Both the position numbers and the translations under genes were made by a program. This document shows positions 56,998 to 64,000 of a stretch of 64,000 nucleotides of DNA, in pieces. Source of the stretch: an uncultured Pelagibacteraceae bacterium (GTDB lineage: Bacteria; Pseudomonadota; Alphaproteobacteria; Pelagibacterales; Pelagibacteraceae); assembly GCA_902627565.1 (NCBI GenBank), contig CACOJM010000002.1, positions 62,001-126,000 of the forward strand, given 5' to 3'. The stretch's first letter is position 1. Each line of letters starts with the position of its first letter. The notes below the pieces were generated by a model. It searched no databases and was not told the origin of the DNA. It worked only from the letters and a program-made list of their open reading frames with translations.

Positions 56998-57563
56998 AAA
57001 AAATAATTTTAATTGATAATTACGATAGTTTTACATTTAATCTCTATCATTATTTGTCATCTTTAAAAGTCAATGTTGATGTAATTAGAAATGATCAAAT
57101 TACATCAGAAGAGATATTAAAAAGAAAGTATAATAAAATTGTAATATCACCAGGACCGGGTAATCCTAATCAATCAGGTAATTGTCTAAAAATTGTAAAA
57201 TCTTTATATAAAAAATTACCTATATTTGGGGTTTGTTTGGGTCATCAGATAATAGGTCAAATATTTGGTTCTAAGATTGTACAGGCAAAAAAGTTGATGC
57301 ATGGAAAAACGAGTAAAATAATATCAAAAAAAACTGGTATATTAAAAAATCTTCCTAAAACTTTTGAAGCAACTCGTTACCATAGCTTAATTATTGATAA
57401 AAAAACACTATCCAAAGATCTTGAAATTACTGCTGAAACCAAAGATGGGTTAATCATGGGTGTAAGACACAAAAATTACCACGTTCATGGAGTGCAATTT
57501 CATCCCGAAAGTATTAAAACTAAGATAGGTATTAAAATTTTAAAAAACTTTATTAAAATTTAA
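56994..57563 (+). CDS. trpG: anthranilate synthase component II (glutamine amidotransferase)
   Basis: Supplies ammonia to TrpE. The 189-residue class I amidotransferase has IDNYDSFTFNLYHYL, ISPGPGNP, the nucleophile loop FGVCLGHQIIGQ and the GVQFHPESI histidine/glutamate. It overlaps trpE by 4 nt and is not fused to trpD. It may also serve p-aminobenzoate synthesis, as TrpG does in some bacteria. Confidence 0.94.
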   Translation: MKKIILIDNYDSFTFNLYHYLSSLKVNVDVIRNDQITSEEILKRKYNKIVISPGPGNPNQSGNCLKIVKSLYKKLPIFGVCLGHQIIGQIFGSKIVQAKKLMHGKTSKIISKKTGILKNLPKTFEATRYHSLIIDKKTLSKDLEITAETKDGLIMGVRHKNYHVHGVQFHPESIKTKIGIKILKNFIKI

Positions 57564-57568
57564 AAATA

Positions 57569-58561
57569 ATGAAAAAATTTATAGAAAAAATTAAGAGTAA
57601 AGAAAATTTATCTTTTGAAGAGAGTAAATCAGCTTTTAAATTGTTGATGGAAGGCAAAGCTGAAGACCAAGAAATATTTGATTTTTTAACACTTTTATCA
57701 GCTAAAGGTGAAGCTTCAGATGAAATAGCAGGTGGAGTTTTTGTTCTGAGAAATAAGTCTAAAAGAGTAAAAGTAGAAAATTGTGTTGATACATGTGGTA
57801 CCGGTGGAGATGGTATGAATACACTTAATATATCTACAGCATCTGCACTTTTACTTGCAAGTATGGGTATTAAAGTAGCTAAACATGGTAATAAAGCAGT
57901 ATCATCTAAATGTGGATCTGGTGACGTATTAGAGGCTTTAAATATTAAAATAAATCTGGAACCAAAAGAAATTGAAGATCAGATTAATAAAAATAATTTT
58001 GGTTTTATGTTTGCACCTAATTATCATAGTGCAATGAAATTTGTTGGTCCAACTAGGAAAAAAATTGGAAAAAGAACTATATTTAATATGATCGGACCTT
58101 TAAGTAGCCCTGCTCTAGTAAAAAGACAAGTGGTAGGTGTCTTTGATCAAAAACTTTTAAAAATATTTGCAAATGCTTTAAATAATTTAGATATTAAATT
58201 TGCATGGATTGTAAATAGTGAGGATGGATTAGATGAAATTTCACCTTATGCCAAAACTAATGTCATTCAATTAAAAGATAATAAGATCTCTGAAATTACA
58301 ATTAATCCAATGGAATTAAATATAAATGCGGATAAATTTGATAATTTAATTGGTAATGATGCAAAATTTAATGCCGATAAAATGATAAATATATTCAAAG
58401 GTGAAGATAATGATTTTTCTAAGGCTGTTTGCTTAAACGCTGCCGCAGGTCTAATTGTAAATGAAACTCATGTCAAATTTGCCGATGCTTATAATAATGC
58501 AAGGGAACATATTTTATCAAATAAAGTTATTAAATATTTAGAAAAAATTCAAAATGGCTGA
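57569..58561 (+). CDS. trpD: anthranilate phosphoribosyltransferase
   Basis: Second committed step of tryptophan synthesis, 330 residues. The PRPP site is DTCGTGGDGMNTLNISTA. Other motifs are KHGNKAVSSKCGSGDVLEAL and FMFAPNYHSAMKFVGPTRKKIGKRTIFNMIGPLSSPA. It overlaps trpC by 8 nt. Confidence 0.96.
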   Translation: MKKFIEKIKSKENLSFEESKSAFKLLMEGKAEDQEIFDFLTLLSAKGEASDEIAGGVFVLRNKSKRVKVENCVDTCGTGGDGMNTLNISTASALLLASMGIKVAKHGNKAVSSKCGSGDVLEALNIKINLEPKEIEDQINKNNFGFMFAPNYHSAMKFVGPTRKKIGKRTIFNMIGPLSSPALVKRQVVGVFDQKLLKIFANALNNLDIKFAWIVNSEDGLDEISPYAKTNVIQLKDNKISEITINPMELNINADKFDNLIGNDAKFNADKMINIFKGEDNDFSKAVCLNAAAGLIVNETHVKFADAYNNAREHILSNKVIKYLEKIQNG

Positions 58562-59345
58562 AAATGTTCTTGAAAAAATAATTCAAAAGAAAAATGAGAA
58601 AATAGTAAATCTAAAAAAAACTATTTCACTTGATTCATTAGATGAAACAATCAGTTCAAATAAATCATTTATTAATTTTAAAGAAAAAATTGAAAATAAT
58701 GTTAAAGAAGATAAATTTTCAGTTATCGCTGAAATTAAAAAAGCAAGTCCTTCAGCTGGTGTAATTATAAAAAATTATGATCCTGTTAATATAGCAAAAA
58801 TATATAATGATAATAAAGCTACTTGTTTATCGGTTTTAACTGAGGAAGATTTTTTTCTTGGAAATATGATGCATATTAGCAAAATTAAACAAAAAATTAA
58901 ATTACCAATTCTGTGTAAAGATTTTTTTGTAGATAAATTTCAGATACCTTTAGCTAAAAGTTACGGAGCTGATGCTATATTAATTATTTTAGCAGGTGTT
59001 AGTGATAAACTTGCTGATGATTTATATAATGAAGCACTTAAATTAAACATGTCAGTAATTGTTGAAGTTCATACTATTGAAGAAGCTAAGAGTGCGTTAA
59101 GATTTAAAGATGCTTTAATTGGAATAAATAATAGAAATTTAAAAACTTTAAAAACTGACATAAATACAACTTTTGATATTTATAATGTTTTAGTTGATCA
59201 CCCTGGTCCATTAATTTCTGAAAGTGGCATTAAAACAAAAGATGAACTTTTAGAACTCTCAAACAAAACATCTATCAAAACATTTTTAATTGGTGAATCA
59301 CTTTTAAAAAATTTAGATAATAATTCTATTTTTTCTGTTCTTTAG
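58554..59345 (+). CDS. trpC: indole-3-glycerol phosphate synthase
   Basis: Ring-closing TIM-barrel enzyme of tryptophan synthesis, 263 residues. It has VIAEIKKASPSAGVI, LSVLTEEDFFLG, LPILCKDFFVDKFQI, GINNRNLKTL and ISESGIKTKDEL. It is not fused to TrpF, and trpF, trpB and trpA are not in this window. In many alphaproteobacteria moaC and moeA follow it; here lexA does. Confidence 0.96.
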   Translation: MAENVLEKIIQKKNEKIVNLKKTISLDSLDETISSNKSFINFKEKIENNVKEDKFSVIAEIKKASPSAGVIIKNYDPVNIAKIYNDNKATCLSVLTEEDFFLGNMMHISKIKQKIKLPILCKDFFVDKFQIPLAKSYGADAILIILAGVSDKLADDLYNEALKLNMSVIVEVHTIEEAKSALRFKDALIGINNRNLKTLKTDINTTFDIYNVLVDHPGPLISESGIKTKDELLELSNKTSIKTFLIGESLLKNLDNNSIFSVL

Positions 59346-59380
59346 TCAAATAATCCACTATTTTACTAGCTTTTTTACTA

Positions 59381-59409
59381 TTGTGAATTGTAGAGAACTT
59401 TTGTAGAAC
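59381..59409 (+). promoter_or_regulatory. putative lexA promoter
   Basis: TTGTGA (59381-59386), a 17-nt spacer and TAGAAC (59404-59409) form a plausible pair. Transcription would begin near 59416, just upstream of ATG 59434. The LexA box lies across the spacer and -10, as expected for repression. Confidence 0.45.
59395..59409. promoter_or_regulatory. LexA box (SOS operator)
   Basis: GAAC-N7-GAAC (GAACTTTTGTAGAAC) is the reverse complement of the alphaproteobacterial SOS motif GTTC-N7-GTTC and matches it exactly. It lies 24 bp upstream of the chosen lexA start, so LexA should repress its own gene. Confidence 0.88.
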
Positions 59410-59433
59410 ATGTTTTGTACGATATTTGTTCTT

Positions 59434-60111
59434 ATGTTAACAAAAAAACAAAAAAACCTGCTTTTATTTATCAACAAGAAGTTGAGAAGTTCCGGTGTAT
59501 CCCCTTCATATGAAGAAATGAAACAGTCATTAAATTTAAAGTCAAAGTCGGGAATTCATAGACTAATTAGTGCTTTAGAGGAAAGAGGATTTATTAAAAG
59601 ATTAGCTCATAAAGCTAGAGCTCTTGAAGTAATTAAATTACCAGAAACTGCCTCTGCAAATGATATATATAATAATTTTTCACCAAGCGTTATAAAAGGT
59701 GGCTTAGATGATGAAAAATCATTTTCTGATGAAAATGAAGTGTCTGTTTTGGGAAAAATTGCAGCAGGAACACCAGTTGAAGCTATTCAAAACGAAGTTT
59801 CAAGAATCCCACTTCCAAGTAATTTAGAAAAAAACGGTGATTATTTTGGCCTTAAGGTACAAGGTGACTCAATGATTGATGCTGGTATCCATGAGGGTGA
59901 TACAGTTATAATTAAAAGGACAGATACTGCAGATAATGGAAAAATTGTTGTTGCTTTAATTGATGAACATGAGGCAATGTTAAAAAGAATTAGAAAAAAA
60001 GGAAAAGTTGTAGCTTTAGAAAGTGCAAATAAAAATTACGAAACAAAAATTTTTGGACCAGATAGAGTAAAAGTTCAAGGTGTATTAGTATCTTTATATA
60101 GAAACTTCTAG
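59434..60111 (+). CDS. lexA: SOS repressor LexA
   Basis: Self-cleaving repressor of DNA-damage genes, 225 residues from ATG 59434. The winged helix spans about 1-66 (GVSPSYEEMKQSLNLKSKSGIHRLISALEERGFI). The cleavage site is Ala111-Gly112 in GKIAAGTPVE, and the serine/lysine dyad is Ser146 (GDSMIDAG) and Lys184 (AMLKR). I reject ATG 59410: it directly abuts the LexA box and would lie upstream of the likely transcription start. comEC, often next in relatives, is absent. Confidence 0.95.
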   Translation: MLTKKQKNLLLFINKKLRSSGVSPSYEEMKQSLNLKSKSGIHRLISALEERGFIKRLAHKARALEVIKLPETASANDIYNNFSPSVIKGGLDDEKSFSDENEVSVLGKIAAGTPVEAIQNEVSRIPLPSNLEKNGDYFGLKVQGDSMIDAGIHEGDTVIIKRTDTADNGKIVVALIDEHEAMLKRIRKKGKVVALESANKNYETKIFGPDRVKVQGVLVSLYRNF

Positions 60112-60133
60112 AAAAATAGTCTAAATAAATAGG

Positions 60134-61533
60134 ATGAAGAAAGTAGCGACTAGATTTGCTCCTTCCCCTACTGGGCCTTTACATATTGGTGGGATAAGGA
60201 CAGCATTATTCAACTGGTTATATTCAAAAAACCAAAATGGAAATTTTTATTTAAGAATTGAAGATACAGATAAAGAAAGATCAAAAGATGAGTATAAAAA
60301 TCAAATTATACAATCTCTTAAATGGATTGGCATAGATCATGATGGTGAAGAATATATTCAATCAAAAAAAATTGACGACCATATAAAAGTTGCTAACGAA
60401 TTATTAAAAAATGGCTTTGCCTATAAATGCTATTGTTCAAATGAAGAAATCGATGAACAAAAAAAAGAGCAAAACAAAAAAAAATACCGTATGTTTATGA
60501 TAGGAAATGGAGAAATAAAGATGAAAAAGAAGCTCCAAAAGATATTCACCCAGTAATAAGGTTTAAAAGTAAAATAGAAGGAAAATCAATATTGAAAGAT
60601 TTAGTTCAAGGCAATGTTGAAATAGAAAATAAAACTATAGAAGATTTTGTTATTTTGAGAAATGACGGTACACCTACATATAATTTATCTGCTTCTGTAG
60701 ATGATCATCAAATGAATATGACACATATAATTAGAGGTGATGATCATAAAATAAATACTTTTAAACAAATACAAATATATGACGCTATGAAATGGGAACT
60801 ACCATCTTTTGCCCATATACCTTTGATACATACTATTGATGGCAAAAAATTATCAAAAAGAGATAAGGCATCAACTTTAGATGATTATTCTAAAATTGGT
60901 ATAATGCCAGATGCATTAAGAAACTACCTTTTGAGATTAGGTTGGTCTTTTAAAGATAAAGAAATATTTTCATTAGATGAAAGTATAAAATATTTTAATA
61001 TAGAAGGAATAGGTAAATCTCCATCAAAATTAGATATGAGCCGAATACTCTCTATGAATGAACATTACATTAAAAATATAAATGAAAAAGATTTATTTGA
61101 TCAATTTATAAATTATTGTCATTTATTTAAAGATAAAATCAAAGAAGATAAAAAAGATAAAATTCAAAAATCTTTAACTATTCTTAAAAACAAAGCTAAA
61201 ACCCTAGAAGATATATTTAATAATTGCCAATATATTGTTGAGGATGAAGTAAAATTCAATAAAGAAGATTTGGCATTGATTGATGAAAAAGCAAAAAAAA
61301 TAATTTCAGAATTTTATATTAAGTTTAAAGAAATAAACGAGCTTAATAGAGAGAATTTAGAACCAATAGTTCAAGATTTAATTAAAACAAATGAGACAAA
61401 TTTTAAAGGTGTGGGACAACCATTGAGAATAGCTTTAACAGGATCAAAATTTGGGCCCGGTATTTATGATATAATAATATCACTTGGTAAAGATGATGTA
61501 GAGAAAAGGTTAACTGATAAGACTATTTCTTAA
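60134..61533 (+). pseudogene. gltX: glutamyl-tRNA synthetase gene split by a frame break at an A-run
   Basis: Charges tRNA-Glu (and, in alphaproteobacteria, usually tRNA-Gln for later amidation). The first frame (60134-60556) has the HIGH-type motif PTGPLHIGGIRTA and runs to AYKCYCSNEEIDEQ, then loses similarity after nine A (60476-60484) and stops. The -1 frame picks up exactly there with IPYVYDRKWRNKDEKEAP and continues to 61533 with DLVQGNV, TYNLSASVDDHQM and the KMSKS-type KLSKRDKAS. One extra A would restore a protein of about 466 residues, the normal length. It is the only gltX in the window. Sequencing error, real mutation or slippage are all possible. The 3' end overlaps convergent lpxB by 24 nt. 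Confidence 0.9.
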
Positions 61534-62646
61534 AATTAAAGCAACCTCATTTGAAGAAGATGATTTCGATCTAATACCCTCTAAAGTTTTATTGCACTCA
61601 TCTAATTGTTTTTTTCCAATATCTGGATTTTTAAGCATATAAATAACAGAATTATAAATTTCTTTTGCATTACACTCACCTTGTAATAACTCAGGAATTA
61701 CCTCTTTATTATTGATAATATTTATAATATTTGCATATTTTACATTAATTAATAACTTAAAAATCATAAAATTTATAAAACTAAGCTTGTAAATAATTAT
61801 TGAAGGAACATTTGAGCTGCAAACTTGTAAAGATACAGTTCCAGATTTACACACAGCAAAAATAGAATTTACCAATATTTCTTTTTTTAGACTTTCATCT
61901 GAAATGACATCGGTATTTTTAAGATTCTTGTCTTTAATATAATCAACTATATTATCTTTATTTTCTTCTGTTGCATGAAAAACATAACTATAATTCGAAT
62001 CTTTTTTAGACATCATATTGATAAAATCAATTAATATTGGTAAGAGAACAGTTGTTTCTGATTTACGGCTACCTGGCATAATAGATATAATTTTTTTATT
62101 TTGAGAAATAAAATTATTGATATCAATTTTATTAGTATCTGTTTTATCTATTAATGGATGTCCAACAAAAGTACTTTTTATATTTTCCTCGTCAAAATAT
62201 TTTTTTTCAAAATCAAATAATAAAAGCATGTGATCAATAAATTTCTTTATCTTTTTTACTCTACCTTTTCGCCAAATCCATACTTGAGGAGCCACATAAT
62301 GAATAGTTTTAATATTAGGATTTTTTTTTTTTACTAATTCAGCTACTCTGAGAGTAAAATCTGGACTATCAACACTAAATAAAATATCTGGGTCAAATTT
62401 TAAGATCTCATCAACTGTTTGATTAATTTTTTTTTTAATCTTAAAAATATTGAATAAAACACTTGTAAAACCTAAATATGTAATTTCATTTAATTTAAAA
62501 ATAGATTTTATACCAATTTTTTTTAAGTTAGAGCCACCAACAGACAAATATTCAATGTCACTATAATTTTTTCTAAGTTTTGATATTGCTGTAGATGCTA
62601 ATTTATCACCAGATGGTTCACCTGTTAGTATAAATATTTTTTTCAT
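61510..62646 (-). CDS. lpxB: lipid-A-disaccharide synthase
   Basis: Joins UDP-diacylglucosamine and lipid X to form the lipid A disaccharide. The 378 residues show the GT19 motifs ILTGEPSGDKLA, SVGGSNLKKIGI, SVDSPDFTLRVA, HYVAPQVWIWRKGRVKKI and IMPGSRKSE. It is the last gene of lpxA-lpxI-lpxB, with a 4-nt overlap with lpxI. Confidence 0.95.
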   Translation of the reverse strand: MKKIFILTGEPSGDKLASTAISKLRKNYSDIEYLSVGGSNLKKIGIKSIFKLNEITYLGFTSVLFNIFKIKKKINQTVDEILKFDPDILFSVDSPDFTLRVAELVKKKNPNIKTIHYVAPQVWIWRKGRVKKIKKFIDHMLLLFDFEKKYFDEENIKSTFVGHPLIDKTDTNKIDINNFISQNKKIISIMPGSRKSETTVLLPILIDFINMMSKKDSNYSYVFHATEENKDNIVDYIKDKNLKNTDVISDESLKKEILVNSIFAVCKSGTVSLQVCSSNVPSIIIYKLSFINFMIFKLLINVKYANIINIINNKEVIPELLQGECNAKEIYNSVIYMLKNPDIGKKQLDECNKTLEGIRSKSSSSNEVALILRNSLIS

Positions 62647-63428
62647 TTTATTGATATGAAGATTTTATTTTTATTAGCGAATCTAATACATTTAATTTTG
62701 TCTAAGAAAATATTCTTTTTAGATTTTAAAACTATCCCTTTTAACCCGTTTTTTTTACAATCTTTAAGAGTTTGAAGTCCTATGGTAGGTAAATCCATTC
62801 TTAAATCTTGTTTTTTTTTTGGATATTTTATTAAAATACCACCAAAATTATCTTTTGATTGAAAAAGCATTTTTTTCGTTCCCCGATTATCTTCTTTGGA
62901 GATAATCTTATTATCTTTTACTACCAATGCCTGAACGTGATCTAAACTATTAGATTTATTTAAATATTTAATACCTAAATTAATAGATTTGTTATCGTGT
63001 AATGATGGTTTTAACTTTGTTAAATTCCCTTTTTTGACAGCTAATTCAGGATTGAAATAAATTGAGCTAATAACTTTAATTTTTTCATTATTTAGAATTT
63101 TGATTATTGTTTTAATTATAGCTGCATCACCCAATTTAGCAGCTTTGATAACACTTGGTATATAATAGATTCCTTTTAAATCCAATCTTAGAGATGAAAA
63201 TTTTGGTTTAGCAATTTTTCCTGCAAAAAGTACTTTATTAGATTTTTTTTTCTTAATAAGATCAATAATTTCTCCAAATCTACCAATACTAATTCTGTGT
63301 GAGTTTTTATCTTTTTTAAATTTACCATTTTTAGAAAAGTCAATTATAAAATATTTATTTTTTTTTCTTTTAATTTTATTGAGTACAATATTTGAAAAGT
63401 CTGTATCTCCTAAAAATAATCCTATCAT
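62643..63428 (-). CDS. lpxI: UDP-2,3-diacylglucosamine pyrophosphatase LpxI
   Basis: Releases UMP to make lipid X; the alphaproteobacterial replacement for LpxH. The 261 residues have GRFGEIIDLIKKKKSNKVLFAGKIAKP, KLGDAAIIKTI, and late DLPTIGLQTLKDCKKNGLKGIVLK, the LpxI/DUF1009 pattern with the catalytic aspartate in DLPT. It lies one base after lpxA. Confidence 0.93.
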   Translation of the reverse strand: MIGLFLGDTDFSNIVLNKIKRKKNKYFIIDFSKNGKFKKDKNSHRISIGRFGEIIDLIKKKKSNKVLFAGKIAKPKFSSLRLDLKGIYYIPSVIKAAKLGDAAIIKTIIKILNNEKIKVISSIYFNPELAVKKGNLTKLKPSLHDNKSINLGIKYLNKSNSLDHVQALVVKDNKIISKEDNRGTKKMLFQSKDNFGGILIKYPKKKQDLRMDLPTIGLQTLKDCKKNGLKGIVLKSKKNIFLDKIKCIRFANKNKIFISIK

Positions 63429-63429
63429 C

Positions 63430-64000
63430 TTACTTCGAAAAAGGTGTGCATATTGGCCTTTTTTTATCTTTTTCTAAAAAATCAACTACATCTTTAACCA
63501 AATCATTTTCCTTAAAGTTTGTGTCTAAGTTTTTTAAATTTTCTGTTAGATTTTCATTTTTAAATATTTCTTTGTATGCCTCACTCAAAGTTAGAATTTC
63601 CTTATTGGGTATGTTTCTTCTTCTTAAACCAATTAAGTTTAATCCTTGTAAAATACTTCTATTTCCATGAGCTATTCCATAGGGAATTACATCTCTCACA
63701 ACACCACACATGCCACCAATCATTGCAAATTTTCCTATTCTAGTAAACTGTTGTACTGCTGAATTACCTCCAATTATAACATTTTGTTCAATATGTGCAT
63801 GTCCTCCTAAAGGAACATTGTTGGCTAAAATTACGTTATCTTCAACTAAACAATCATGAGCAATATGAGATGAAACCATAAATAAACAATTATTTCCAAT
63901 TTTAGTTAATCCACCTCCTCCATCGGTACCTTTGTTTATAGTCACATATTCTCTTATTTTATTATTATTCCCTATTTCTAATTTAGTTTGTTCTCCTTTA
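63430..64000 (-). CDS. lpxA: UDP-N-acetylglucosamine acyltransferase (5' part outside window)
   Basis: First step of lipid A synthesis: adds a hydroxyacyl chain to UDP-GlcNAc. The frame stays open to the window edge (KGEQTKLEIGNNNKIREYVTINKGT), so the apparent start at 63945 is internal. Left-handed beta-helix hexapeptides are clear, with the catalytic histidine in SSHIAHDC, then GNNVPLGGHAHIEQ-like repeats, GGMCGVVRDVIPYGIAHGN and the helical tail GLNLIGLRRRNI. About 70 N-terminal residues are missing. Confidence 0.95.
   Translation of the reverse strand, partial: KGEQTKLEIGNNNKIREYVTINKGTDGGGGLTKIGNNCLFMVSSHIAHDCLVEDNVILANNVPLGGHAHIEQNVIIGGNSAVQQFTRIGKFAMIGGMCGVVRDVIPYGIAHGNRSILQGLNLIGLRRRNIPNKEILTLSEAYKEIFKNENLTENLKNLDTNFKENDLVKDVVDFLEKDKKRPICTPFSK

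Overview
The window reads as chromosomal DNA of a streamlined, very AT-rich alphaproteobacterium, most likely a SAR11 (Pelagibacterales) member. The reasons are the low GC content, median gene spacing near zero, many 1-8 nt start/stop overlaps, tail-to-tail genes that share coding bases, an Aap amino-acid importer, NtrYX next to TrkAH, and blocks of classic alphaproteobacterial gene order with members missing. No insertion sequence, prophage, CRISPR array, rRNA or integrase is visible, and no stretch over 300 bases lacks a gene.

Layout. 1-9.4 kb: 3' end of an M48 metalloprotease, tRNA-Lys, the leftward gyrA-coaD-cyclophilin-tgt operon, ssb diverging from uvrA, and two small membrane proteins. 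9.4-22.6 kb: sodB, a PuuD-like membrane protein, then a long leftward block dgt-argS-(small membrane ORF)-nagZ-scpA-scpB-tatA-tatB-tatC-serS-yajC-secD-secF, with erpA-xthA diverging from dgt. 22.6-28.1 kb: an Ldh-family oxidoreductase, a zinc uptake locus (znuA diverging from znuC-znuB-zur, with two Zur boxes between) and a PiT-like transporter. 28.1-34.0 kb: valS-ilvD-manC-dgkA, linked by 1-nt overlaps. 34.1-39.6 kb: tRNA-Cys, tRNA-Asn, an XRE regulator, aapJ-Q-M-P and tRNA-Arg. 39.6-45.5 kb: ntrY-ntrX-trkA-trkH. 45.6-54.1 kb: ispDF-pgpA-pncC facing tpiA-secG-pyrG-kdsA-eno-ftsB-lipA-ratA. 54.1-61.5 kb: ppiD-like-trpE-trpG-trpD-trpC, lexA and gltX. 61.5-64 kb: lpxA-lpxI-lpxB, with lpxA cut by the window edge.

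Most of this is housekeeping: replication and repair, tRNA charging, Sec and Tat export, isoprenoid, tryptophan, lipid A, KDO and lipoate synthesis, and nutrient uptake for zinc, potassium and amino acids. The points most worth a second look are: gltX split by a -1 frame break at a run of nine A; a Tgt enzyme whose three zinc-ligand cysteines are all replaced, in a genome with Zur-controlled zinc uptake; an NtrX without GAFTGA and with a Walker B Glu-to-Gln change; an orphan PiT-like carrier with a clear internal two-fold repeat; autoregulatory sites at lexA and the XRE gene; and several ancestral operon members reduced or removed. I did not find a convincing novel multi-gene system.
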